This document shows, piece by piece, positions 43,164 to 51,180 of a stretch of DNA of 64,000 nt. The stretch is from assembly GCF_042138895.1 (NCBI RefSeq), contig NZ_JBHIKW010000004.1, positions 124,001-188,000 on the forward strand, read 5' to 3'. The position numbers were made by a program, and so were the translations under genes. The notes beneath the pieces were generated by a model, which was not told the DNA's origin, did not search any database, and was given only the letters and a program-made list of their open reading frames with translations. The first letter of the stretch is position 1, and each line of letters begins with the position of its first letter. This DNA comes from Cedecea selenatireducens (GTDB lineage: Bacteria; Pseudomonadota; Gammaproteobacteria; Enterobacterales; Enterobacteriaceae).

Positions 43164-44564
43164 TCACCTTTTGCCAAAGATGGTCTCAGAGCTTCCCTGA
43201 AGCTTTATCATGGCTTCAAGCAGGTCATCTTCGTTCAGTGAGCGCTGGGATTTGTTGATACTAGGGGCGTGCCGTCTGCGGGAAGGCTCATCACCAGAAC
43301 AAGGCAACGATTGTGAGCGATTATTGTCCAGCTTTCTCTGGACCTGACGGGCAACATCCAACACATGGCCAAGTCTCTTGTTATCCACAATGGCGACGGG
43401 ATCAACCTCAGAAAGCCGGTCATAGGTGGAGTAGGGCAGCAGCACGCCATTTAGTCGCAGCTCCTTATGTCCGTCAGGGTAATGCCAGACATCAATATAC
43501 TTGCCGATGGCTCTTCGACTGTACTCGTTGTCCTCAATCAGATAGAGCATTTTATCGTATTGTACAGTCAGATTTTTTGATACCCGGCGAGGCTCTCGCC
43601 AGGTAAATTCTGCATCAAGGTCATCGTCTAATGCCAGCGGCCGGTGCGCGTTAAAATCATGCAAGGGTTCTTTGGCAAAGCGCCGGTTATAATCCGCCAT
43701 GTATTCTTCTGCAAATGCGTTGGCTGCTTCTATCGTACAGATCCCCTTAAGCCTGAGCTCCTTAACCAGTCGGTCCTGAAGTGTCAAATGCGCACGTTCA
43801 ACGCGGCCTTTTGCCTGGCTGGTTTCAGCACATAAAGGAGTAATATTAAGGCAGCGCATGGCCCTGGCAAACTGGGTTTCGCCGGGACCGGTGGTGGCAT
43901 GCTTATTATTGACTCTGAATACGCTGGCTTTATCGCTGTAGAGGATCATCGGTTTACCGTATTTCTCGATATAACCACGGGTCGCTTCAAAATAGGTAAA
44001 TGTGGACTCAGATTTCACAAACAGCAGATGCATCAGGCGACTGGTGGCATCGTCAACATAGACCAGGGCAGTGCAGGGTCGACCCCGGTTTTCAAACCAG
44101 TGGTGGTCGCAGCCATCAATTTGTATCAGCTCGCCAGTACAAGGCCGCCGGTAACGGGGCTGATGAATTTTCGGTGCGCGTTGTCTGCGGGGGATCCAGA
44201 GTCCGGCCTTTATCATGAGACGTCGGATGGTTTCCTTTCCAAGGGCCAGACCGTGAACTTCCTCCAGCTTTTCCCGCGCCAGCGTGGGGCCAAAATCACG
44301 GTAGTGCTCCCGGATTATACTGAGTGCCTGATCTGTCAGTGACGCTGGCAACAGACGGTTACCAGTGCGGCCACGACTCTGGTTGTTCATGCCAAGCGGC
44401 CCGGACTGGCGATAACGTTTGAGCAGACGGCTGCAATGACGTGGCGTGATGCCCAGTATTTCGGCAGCCTGTCTAGGACGGAGATTGCGATCGATGACAT
44501 CCTGAAGGATTTTGAGGCGATTGATTTCTTTCACGGTGAACATTCCGGCGTCATGTATAGCCAT
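43164..44564 (-). CDS. ISNCY-type transposase (DDE, integrase-core)
   Basis: Full-length transposase of 466 residues. An N-terminal helix-turn-helix (LRPRQAAEILGITPRHCSRLLKRYR) and a second HTH-like region precede an rve-type core with Asp150 in LIQIDGCDHHW, Asp211 in LYSDKASVF and Glu256 in RVERAHL. The C-terminal domain is the one also seen in the decayed copy. The frame is intact, so the element may be active. The layout fits IS1202-like ISNCY transposases. Confidence 0.88.
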   Translation of the reverse strand: MAIHDAGMFTVKEINRLKILQDVIDRNLRPRQAAEILGITPRHCSRLLKRYRQSGPLGMNNQSRGRTGNRLLPASLTDQALSIIREHYRDFGPTLAREKLEEVHGLALGKETIRRLMIKAGLWIPRRQRAPKIHQPRYRRPCTGELIQIDGCDHHWFENRGRPCTALVYVDDATSRLMHLLFVKSESTFTYFEATRGYIEKYGKPMILYSDKASVFRVNNKHATTGPGETQFARAMRCLNITPLCAETSQAKGRVERAHLTLQDRLVKELRLKGICTIEAANAFAEEYMADYNRRFAKEPLHDFNAHRPLALDDDLDAEFTWREPRRVSKNLTVQYDKMLYLIEDNEYSRRAIGKYIDVWHYPDGHKELRLNGVLLPYSTYDRLSEVDPVAIVDNKRLGHVLDVARQVQRKLDNNRSQSLPCSGDEPSRRRHAPSINKSQRSLNEDDLLEAMIKLQGSSETIFGKR

Positions 44565-44600
44565 AGAAAACTCCTCATCAGGAAAAAGTGAGTCGTTGTC

Positions 44601-44672
44601 TAGACATACGGATCTGAGAAACTATAGCCTGGACATTCCTAATGAGCCACAAATAGACATTAGCATTGAGCC
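44601..44672 (+). repeat. Subterminal repeats of the ISNCY-type element
   Basis: TAGACATACGG at 44601, then two 18-base direct repeats of the form RGACATT-N5-TGAGCC at 44631-44648 and 44655-44672, 24 bases apart. The same 24-base spacing of GGACAT occurs in the decayed copy (41109 and 41133). They are probably transposase-binding sites. Confidence 0.6.
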
Positions 44673-44684
44673 TCTACATCCTTG

Positions 44685-45200
44685 GTGCGCATAATGTATA
44701 TTATGTTAAATTGAATACGCACCAGTCCTGTCCATATCCGATGCATATCTCCTTCCTGGCATTATGGCCTTACCTTATGCTGTAGCTTCTATTCCTCGAA
44801 CCGCAATGGAAGATCGTTGATCGGCGGACACTCTTCGATGTCGACCGGCACTAATACCCTGCCTTGGTAGACCTGCGCCAGGCGTGGCTGTGGCTGGGGG
44901 GCTTCCGGGTTTTGCTCCATCACACCGCCTGATACACCGGTGATTCACTTAACACTTTTTATTCAAAAGTGGCCGGCATGGCAAAGAAGATGAAGAACCG
45001 ATCAATATGCCGCCGTTAATGACATGATTATAAAGGAATTAGTGGATTATCCGTGCGCTACGTGAATTCTGGAGTTTTGGCAGTACCACAATGCGTCAGA
45101 ATTCACATATGGAATGCAAACTCATGTTCAAGAAAACGCCCCCTCATTATCTGAAGCTGTAGAGCATTGTGCTATTAAGCTTCCTCGTATGTTCTTGAAC
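44685..45200. other. Intergenic region between IS element and ygeV
   Basis: About 500 bases without a confident gene. One minus-strand frame (44789-44920) is listed separately. The rest, including 44990-45180, is AT-rich with short interrupted frames and looks like eroded sequence at the island border. Confidence 0.4.
44789..44920 (-). CDS. Possible 43-residue protein
   Basis: ATG 44920 to TAG 44789-44791 encodes 43 residues with a Pro/Gln-rich start and a protein-like middle (VYQGRVLVPVDIEECPP). An AGGCGGTG stretch precedes the start. It is more GC-rich than its surroundings and could be a small gene or the tail of a lost one. No family is recognised. Confidence 0.3.
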   Translation of the reverse strand: MEQNPEAPQPQPRLAQVYQGRVLVPVDIEECPPINDLPLRFEE

Positions 45201-46985
45201 CTATGCGATATTAAGGTCATATTTTTTTATCTTGCGGTACAGCGTAGCAATCCCAATGCCTAGTTCGTCTGCCGCCTGTTTTTTGTTGCTATACCGGGTT
45301 AAGGCATCGCGAATCATCTGCCGCTCCATCTCCTCCAGTCCGGTAACGCCCTCTTCTTCTTTTGCGGTCATAACGCGGGCAAGTGGCGTTGTCGGTTCGA
45401 TGCGCTCATTCAATTTTCCGCTGTTGATCAGATTTGGTGGCAACAAAGACACGTCAATCACTTCACCAGACGGCACGACATGCACCAAATACTCCATCAA
45501 GTTGCTCAGCTCGCGGATATTGCCCGGCCATCGATACTGCTTCAGCAGCGTTATCACTTCAGGCGCAACGCCGGGATACACCAGCTCAAGTCGTCGGGTA
45601 TGCAAATGAAGAAAATAATGAATCAGAAGCTCAATATCATCTTGTCGCTCCCGCAGCGGCGGCAGCCGGAGCGGAATAACGTTCAGCCGGTAGTAAAGAT
45701 CCTCGCGAAACTTGCCGTCGGTGATAAATTGGTTAAGGTTTTGGTTGGTCGCCGAAATAATACGAATATCCACCGGTACGGGGTGGCTGGCACCCACCGG
45801 TTGAATTTCACGAGATTCAATTGCGCGCAGCAGCTTCGCCTGGAGCGTTAACGGCATATCGCCAATTTCATCGAGAAATAAAGTACCGTTATTTGCCGCC
45901 TGAATAAGCCCGATTTTGCCGTTAGCCGAAGCGCCGGTAAACGCCCCTTTTACGTAGCCAAAAAGCTCACTTTCCAGCAGCTGCTCTGGAATCGCAGCAC
46001 AGTTAATAGCGATAAACGGCTTATCTTTACGGTCGCTGAGCGTATGTACCGCCCTGGCGACAACTTCTTTGCCGGTACCGCTTTCCCCTGCAATCATCAC
46101 GCTGGTAGGGCTTGGTGCTATACGGCTAATTAACTTTTTTAGCTGCCGCATTGGCCGGCACTCTCCCACCATTTGCTCAATCTGCGGCCCCTCCTGCGGC
46201 GTCGAAATATCGGCTGAAGTATGTGACTGATGAAACGCCATGAGAAACAGCCATTGATCCTGGACAGCATGAAGCTGGCCAATGATCAGTTCTTTTTTAT
46301 CATCGATAGAAATAACGTGCTGCATATGACCACGAATAAAATTTTGAGCAAAAGTCAGAGGGCGAAAATTAATCGCTTTACCCATTATACTGTCCTGACT
46401 TACCCCAAGTATTTTTAACGCCGCTTGATTGACGAACTTGATATTTTGCTCCTGACTGACGACCAATACTCCCTGATCCATGTTATCAATCATCGTTAAA
46501 AACATTTTTTGGATATTATCACCGCCACTTTGATCTTCAAGTAAGCGCGAAACAAATATAGAGGATACGTGACGAACGTAATCGGAAAACTCGGTGATGT
46601 TATCGTTTATTCTTTCTTGCTGATCGCACGTTAATGCGACCAGACTAATCACGCCTACGCACTGCTCTTGATAAATAATGGGAGTACCGAGGAAGGCTTT
46701 TTCTTTACAGGTTTCTTTACTCTCACAACCTTTACACAGTGGATCAAAGCGTGAGTGGGCGACTACCTTTTCCTTTTTTGTTTCGATAATGTAACGAAGA
46801 AGTCGCGAGTCTGTATTTAATTTTCGCCCAAGAAACTTTCCGTAAGTTCCCGTGCCGGCAACCCGGCACAGCGCATTGTCGACAATTTCAACCTCAAGTT
46901 GAAGTACGCTCGAGAGCATACGGGCAAAGCGTTGAATAGTAGGCTGAATTTGCATCAAAATGGATGGTGTATTCGAAGGTATCAT
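45201..46985 (-). CDS. ygeV: Sigma-54-dependent activator YgeV
   Basis: Bacterial enhancer-binding protein of 594 residues. An N-terminal GAF-like sensor (about 1-150) holds a conserved Cys set, Cys84, Cys87 and Cys93 in LCKGCESKETC. A PAS domain follows (about 160-255), then an AAA+ domain with Walker A GESGTGKE (300-307) and the sigma-54 contact loop GAFTGA (347-352), and a Fis-type HTH (KKQAADELGIGIATLYRKIKK). ATG 46985 matches the E. coli YgeV start; the open frame upstream is not conserved. It is divergent from ygeW and likely activates the sigma-54 promoters found here. Confidence 0.92.
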   Translation of the reverse strand: MIPSNTPSILMQIQPTIQRFARMLSSVLQLEVEIVDNALCRVAGTGTYGKFLGRKLNTDSRLLRYIIETKKEKVVAHSRFDPLCKGCESKETCKEKAFLGTPIIYQEQCVGVISLVALTCDQQERINDNITEFSDYVRHVSSIFVSRLLEDQSGGDNIQKMFLTMIDNMDQGVLVVSQEQNIKFVNQAALKILGVSQDSIMGKAINFRPLTFAQNFIRGHMQHVISIDDKKELIIGQLHAVQDQWLFLMAFHQSHTSADISTPQEGPQIEQMVGECRPMRQLKKLISRIAPSPTSVMIAGESGTGKEVVARAVHTLSDRKDKPFIAINCAAIPEQLLESELFGYVKGAFTGASANGKIGLIQAANNGTLFLDEIGDMPLTLQAKLLRAIESREIQPVGASHPVPVDIRIISATNQNLNQFITDGKFREDLYYRLNVIPLRLPPLRERQDDIELLIHYFLHLHTRRLELVYPGVAPEVITLLKQYRWPGNIRELSNLMEYLVHVVPSGEVIDVSLLPPNLINSGKLNERIEPTTPLARVMTAKEEEGVTGLEEMERQMIRDALTRYSNKKQAADELGIGIATLYRKIKKYDLNIA

Positions 46986-47127
46986 AATATCACTCACTGA
47001 AAGCAATGCCGGGTGAACAACCGTACGTGTGGTTTTTGATGATACTACCTCAGCGCCAGGCAATAATTGATTCAGGCAGACTCTCTTTTGTACACTTAAA
47101 GGAAATATGGAATTCGCATCACACTTT

Positions 47128-47144
47128 ATTATCAATATGATAAT
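47128..47144. promoter_or_regulatory. Candidate YgeV upstream activating site (ygeW side)
   Basis: ATTATCA-ATA-TGATAAT is a perfect odd palindrome about 200 bases upstream of the sigma-54 promoter of ygeW. Fifteen bases (ATCAATATGATAATT, 47131-47145) recur exactly, in reverse complement, upstream of ygfK at 56648-56662. The shared site ahead of two sigma-54 promoters fits an enhancer for YgeV. Confidence 0.6.
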
Positions 47145-47343
47145 TGATGATGCTATTTTATCAATTATGTAAATTTCTCGCCCGGCATGTAATCCCCTCC
47201 CCCCTTAATCGGTATGCAAATATATACATAACGATTCCGGACATTAAACCTACGACAAAAAACCTCATTCGATTGTCTTGATTTCGTGACTCCCCTCTCA
47301 TAACTCCGTCATTTTCACGTTCAAAACCGAATTAATCAGCAGT

Positions 47344-47359
47344 TGGCATGTTTATTGTT
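47344..47359 (+). promoter_or_regulatory. Sigma-54 promoter of ygeW operon
   Basis: TGGCATG-TTTA-TTGTT matches the -24/-12 consensus TGGCACG-N4-TTGCW with GG and GT 10 bases apart (T for C at -12). It lies 75 bases upstream of ygeW, beside the gene for the sigma-54 activator YgeV. Confidence 0.65.
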
Positions 47360-47433
47360 AGTTGAATTACAGCGCTGGCCTTAATACACCGCCACCAACA
47401 ATTAACAAGCTGCTTCACTACCAGGATTGAAAA

Positions 47434-48621
47434 ATGAAAACTGTTAACGAACTGATTAAGGATATCAACAAGCTTAATTCCAGCCTGCATGAGAAAGACT
47501 TTCTGCTAACGTGGGAACAGTCTCCTGACGAACTGAAACAGGTACTGGACGTGGCTGAGGCGTTAAAGACCCTGCGAGCCGAAAATATTGCCACCAAAGT
47601 GTTTAACAGCGGTCTGGGAATTTCCGTGTTCCGGGATAACTCAACCCGCACCCGTTTCTCTTATGCCTCCGCGTTGAACCTGCTGGGGCTGGCACAGCAG
47701 GATTTAGACGAAGGAAAGTCACAGATTGCACACGGTGAAACGGTGCGTGAAACCGCCAATATGATTTCCTTCTGCGCCGATGCCATTGGGATCCGTGATG
47801 ATATGTTCCTGGGGGCCGGTAACGCCTATATGCGTGAAGTGGGTGAAGCGTTGGACGATGGCCACAAACAGGGCGTTCTGCCTCAACGCCCTGCGCTGAT
47901 TAATCTGCAGTGTGATATCGACCATCCTACGCAATCCATGGCCGACCTTGCCTGGCTCAGTGAACATTTCGGCTCGCTGGAAAACCTCAAAGGCAAAAAA
48001 ATCGCCATGACCTGGGCGTATTCACCAAGCTACGGCAAGCCACTCTCTGTACCACAGGGCATTATCGGCCTGATGACTCGTTTTGGGATGGACGTCACCT
48101 TAGCGCATCCGGAAGGCTATGACCTGATCCCGGATGTGATTGAGGTGGCTAAAAACAATGCTAAAGCTTCCGGCGGAAGCTTCCGTCAGGTGACCGATAT
48201 GGCCGAAGCCTTTAAAGATGCGGATATCGTCTATCCGAAGTCCTGGGCGCCTTATCAGGTGATGGAACAGCGTACCGAACTGCTACGTGCCAATGACCAT
48301 GAAGGCCTTAAAGCGCTGGAAAAAGCCTGTCTGGCGCAAAACGCGCAGCACAAAGACTGGCATTGCACCGAAGAGATGATGGCAAAAACGCTCGACGGTG
48401 AAGCGCTGTATATGCACTGCCTGCCTGCCGATATCAGCGGCGTTTCCTGTGAAGAAGGTGAAGTGGCCGATACCGTGTTCGAAAAATACCGTATCGCAAC
48501 CTACAAAGAAGCCAGCTGGAAGCCCTACATCATCGCCGCCATGATCCTCTGCCGTAAATATGCCCAACCTGGACAACTGCTCGAAGAGCTGCTCAGCGAA
48601 GCGCAAAAGCGCATCAAATAA
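47434..48621 (+). CDS. ygeW: Carbamoyltransferase-family protein YgeW
   Basis: Aspartate/ornithine carbamoyltransferase paralogue of 395 residues, known as UTCase in E. coli. The carbamoyl-phosphate loop is FRDNSTRTR (Ser70-Arg74), followed by DIDHPTQSMADL and the MHCLPA motif. In the anaerobic urate pathway of E. coli and gut bacteria this gene is required, probably in transferring carbamoyl groups from a ureido intermediate to phosphate, which YqeA then uses. It is the first gene of ygeW-ygeX-ygeY-hyuA-yqeA. Confidence 0.93.
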   Translation: MKTVNELIKDINKLNSSLHEKDFLLTWEQSPDELKQVLDVAEALKTLRAENIATKVFNSGLGISVFRDNSTRTRFSYASALNLLGLAQQDLDEGKSQIAHGETVRETANMISFCADAIGIRDDMFLGAGNAYMREVGEALDDGHKQGVLPQRPALINLQCDIDHPTQSMADLAWLSEHFGSLENLKGKKIAMTWAYSPSYGKPLSVPQGIIGLMTRFGMDVTLAHPEGYDLIPDVIEVAKNNAKASGGSFRQVTDMAEAFKDADIVYPKSWAPYQVMEQRTELLRANDHEGLKALEKACLAQNAQHKDWHCTEEMMAKTLDGEALYMHCLPADISGVSCEEGEVADTVFEKYRIATYKEASWKPYIIAAMILCRKYAQPGQLLEELLSEAQKRIK

Positions 48622-48629
48622 CCTCTCCG

Positions 48630-48647
48630 GCTGGCCTACGGGCCAGC
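48630..48647 (+). other. Intercistronic hairpin ygeW-ygeX
   Basis: GCTGGCC-TACG-GGCCAGC forms a 7-base-pair stem with a 4-base loop in the 63-base gap between ygeW and ygeX. It has no T-run and probably affects mRNA stability or processing. Confidence 0.5.
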
Positions 48648-48684
48648 TCTACAGTTTCATCATCATGACGAATAAGGACAGAAC

Positions 48685-49884
48685 ATGTCTGCTTTCTCAC
48701 TGAAAATGGATATCGCCGATAACCAGTTTTTCACAGGTGAAACCTCACCGCTGTTTTCTCGCGAACAGGCGCAACAGGCGCGGCATTTTCATCAAAAAAT
48801 AGCGGGTTATAAACCGACGCCGCTGTATGCACTGAACGAATTGGCCTCGCTGTTTGGCGTGCGAAAAATCCTGGTTAAAGATGAGTCACAGCGCTTTGGC
48901 CTCAACGCTTTCAAGATGCTTGGAGGCTCCTATGCTATCGCCCGGCTGCTGTGCGAAAAGTATCAGCTGAATATCGATGATCTGTCGCTCGAAGATCTTA
49001 AAACGCGCATTACCGAAAAGATGACCTTTGCCACTACCACCGATGGCAACCACGGACGTGGCGTGGCATGGGCCGCCAAACAGCTTGGGCAAAACGCGGT
49101 GGTGTATATGCCTAAAGGCTCGGCACAAGAACGCGTTGACGCCATTGTGCGTCTGGGTGCCGAGTGCATCGTCACCGACATGAACTACGACGATACCGTA
49201 CGTTTCACCCTGCAAACCGCGCAGAAAAACGGCTGGGAAGTCGTGCAGGACACGGCCTGGGATGGCTACACCAAAATTCCAACCTGGATTATGCAGGGTT
49301 ACGCCACGTTAGCCGATGAGGCCGTCGAACAAATGGCTGCAATGGGCATTCCCCACCCGACTCACGTGTTCTTACAGGCAGGCGTTGGTGCTATGGCCGG
49401 CGGCGTGCTGGGCTATCTGGCTGATGTATACGGCGCCCGCAACCTGCATTCGGTGATTGTCGAGCCAGAACTGGCCGACTGTATCTATCGCTCCGGCATT
49501 AAAGGTCAGATCGTTAACGTCGGTGGTGATATGGCCACCATTATGGCCGGTCTGGCCTGCGGTGAACCAAATCCGCTCGGCTGGGAACTGCTGCGCAACT
49601 GCTCTACACAATTTATCTCCTGTCAGGACTCGGTCGCCGCTCTGGGAATGCGTGTGCTGGGTAACCCGCTCGGCCAGGATCCTCGCGTTATTTCCGGTGA
49701 ATCCGGCGCAGTCGGCCTGGGCACATTGACTGCTATCCACTACCACCCTCAGCGCGAAGCGCTCATGAACAAGCTGCAGCTGGGCAGCGACTCCGTCGTG
49801 CTGGTTATCAGCACCGAAGGCGACACCGACGTGAAACACTATCGGGAAGTCGTCTGGGCGGGTAAGTACCCGGCCGCACTGTAA
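48685..49884 (+). CDS. ygeX: 2,3-diaminopropionate ammonia-lyase YgeX (DpaL)
   Basis: PLP fold-type II lyase of 399 residues. It converts 2,3-diaminopropionate to pyruvate and two ammonia. The PLP Lys77 lies in RFGLNAFKMLGGSYA, and the glycine-rich phosphate site is ATTTDGNHGRGVAWAA. Length and wording match E. coli YgeX. In the operon it would take the diaminopropionate formed by removing carbamoyl groups from the purine-derived ureido compound, giving pyruvate to the cell. Confidence 0.94.
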   Translation: MSAFSLKMDIADNQFFTGETSPLFSREQAQQARHFHQKIAGYKPTPLYALNELASLFGVRKILVKDESQRFGLNAFKMLGGSYAIARLLCEKYQLNIDDLSLEDLKTRITEKMTFATTTDGNHGRGVAWAAKQLGQNAVVYMPKGSAQERVDAIVRLGAECIVTDMNYDDTVRFTLQTAQKNGWEVVQDTAWDGYTKIPTWIMQGYATLADEAVEQMAAMGIPHPTHVFLQAGVGAMAGGVLGYLADVYGARNLHSVIVEPELADCIYRSGIKGQIVNVGGDMATIMAGLACGEPNPLGWELLRNCSTQFISCQDSVAALGMRVLGNPLGQDPRVISGESGAVGLGTLTAIHYHPQREALMNKLQLGSDSVVLVISTEGDTDVKHYREVVWAGKYPAAL

Positions 49885-49917
49885 TGCACAACAAATTCAG
49901 AACTGGAGAACATATTC

Positions 49918-51129
49918 ATGGCTAAGCATATTCCGTTTAAATTGATTCTTGAAAAAGCAAACCACTACCAGCAGGACATGACCCGTTTCCTGCGCGATAT
50001 GATTGCCATTCCGAGCGAAAGCAGCGACGAAAAACGCGTCGTTCACCGTATAAAAGAAGAGATGGAGAAAGTCGGCTTCGACAAAGTAGAAATTGACCCA
50101 ATGGGCAACGTGCTGGGCTATATCGGTCACGGCCCGCGCCTGGTGGCAATGGATGCGCATATTGATACCGTAGGTATCGGCAACGTCAAAAACTGGAGCT
50201 TTGATCCGTATCAGGGGATGGAAACCGATGAGCTGATTGGCGGTCGCGGCGCGTCTGACCAGGAAGGCGGAATGGCCTCGATGGTTTATGCCGGGAAAAT
50301 CATCAAAGATCTCGGTCTGGAAGACGAATATACACTGCTGGTTACCGGCACGGTGCAGGAAGAAGACTGCGACGGCCTGTGCTGGCAGTACATCATTGAA
50401 CAGTCCGGTATCCGCCCGGAATTTGTCGTCAGTACCGAGCCAACCGACTGTCAAATCTATCGCGGGCATCGCGGGCGTATGGAAATTCGCGTCGATGTCC
50501 AGGGCGTCAGCTGCCACGGCTCTGCGCCAGAACGCGGTGATAATGCCATTTTCAAAATGGGCCCAATCCTTAACGAGTTGCAGGGGCTATCACAGAATCT
50601 GGGTAATGACGAGTTCCTCGGCAAAGGTACCCTGACCGTTTCCGAAATTTTCTTTACCTCCCCAAGTCGTTGTGCGGTGGCTGACAGCTGTGCGGTGTCT
50701 ATCGACCGTCGTCTGACATGGGGGGAAACATGGGAAGGGGCACTGGAAGAAATACGCGCCCTGCCGGCGGTACAAAACGCGGGGGCAGCCGTATCGATGT
50801 ATCACTACGATCGCCCGTCATGGACTGGCCTTGTGTACCCAACCGAATGCTACTTCCCAACCTGGAAAGTTGAAGAAAACCACTTCACCGTCCGGGCGTT
50901 GAGCAATGCCTACGAAGGTCTGTTCGGCAAAGCGCCGGTGGTTGATAAATGGACATTCTCCACCAACGGCGTGTCTATCATGGGCCGCCACGGTATTCCG
51001 GTCATCGGTTTTGGCCCTGGCAAAGAGCCTGAAGCCCATGCGCCAAATGAAAAAACCTGGAAATCACATCTGGTGACCTGTGCTGCGATGTATGCCTCCA
51101 TCCCTCTGAGCTGGCTGGCAACCGAGTAG
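49918..51129 (+). CDS. ygeY: M20-family amidohydrolase/peptidase YgeY
   Basis: Zinc-dependent M20 family hydrolase of 403 residues. The metal/catalytic motif is AMDAHIDTVG (His81, Asp83), the next is RGASDQEGGMASM, and the general base Glu lies in TGTVQEEDCDG. A dimerisation domain is inserted, as usual. E. coli YgeY is needed for anaerobic urate use and probably cleaves an amide or ureido bond. It lies 33 bases after ygeX. Confidence 0.92.
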   Translation: MAKHIPFKLILEKANHYQQDMTRFLRDMIAIPSESSDEKRVVHRIKEEMEKVGFDKVEIDPMGNVLGYIGHGPRLVAMDAHIDTVGIGNVKNWSFDPYQGMETDELIGGRGASDQEGGMASMVYAGKIIKDLGLEDEYTLLVTGTVQEEDCDGLCWQYIIEQSGIRPEFVVSTEPTDCQIYRGHRGRMEIRVDVQGVSCHGSAPERGDNAIFKMGPILNELQGLSQNLGNDEFLGKGTLTVSEIFFTSPSRCAVADSCAVSIDRRLTWGETWEGALEEIRALPAVQNAGAAVSMYHYDRPSWTGLVYPTECYFPTWKVEENHFTVRALSNAYEGLFGKAPVVDKWTFSTNGVSIMGRHGIPVIGFGPGKEPEAHAPNEKTWKSHLVTCAAMYASIPLSWLATE

Positions 51130-51145
51130 CTCTGCCCCGTCATTC

Positions 51146-51167
51146 CTCCCGTCGTTCGCGGCGGGAG
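51146..51167 (+). other. Intercistronic hairpin ygeY-hyuA with TTCG loop
   Basis: CTCCCGTCG-TTCG-CGGCGGGAG: a 9-base-pair stem (one G-T) capped by the very stable UUCG tetraloop, lying between ygeY and hyuA just before the hyuA ribosome site. The stem arms resemble the scrY-scrA palindrome at 252-269. It may set the ratio of upstream to downstream proteins. Confidence 0.55.
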
Positions 51168-51180
51168 TCTGGAGTTCTCT

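Larger units (their letters stand above)
43164..44684 (-). mobile_element. Intact ISNCY-type insertion sequence (ends approximate)
   Basis: The element is defined by the intact transposase and by the subterminal repeats at 44601-44684. The high end is placed at ACATCCTT (44676-44683), which recurs at the same relative spacing in the decayed copy. The low end could not be fixed: CCAAAGATGG near 43174 loosely mirrors CCAAGGATGT of the other end but lies inside the transposase gene. Target duplications were not identified. Confidence 0.6.
46986..47433. promoter_or_regulatory. ygeV-ygeW divergent control region
   Basis: This 448-base AT-rich region has no gene. It contains the palindrome at 47128-47144, a weaker related site near 47157-47171 (TTATCAATTATGTAA) and a sigma-54 promoter match at 47344-47359. 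An integration-host-factor site may lie between them but is not evident. Confidence 0.6.
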
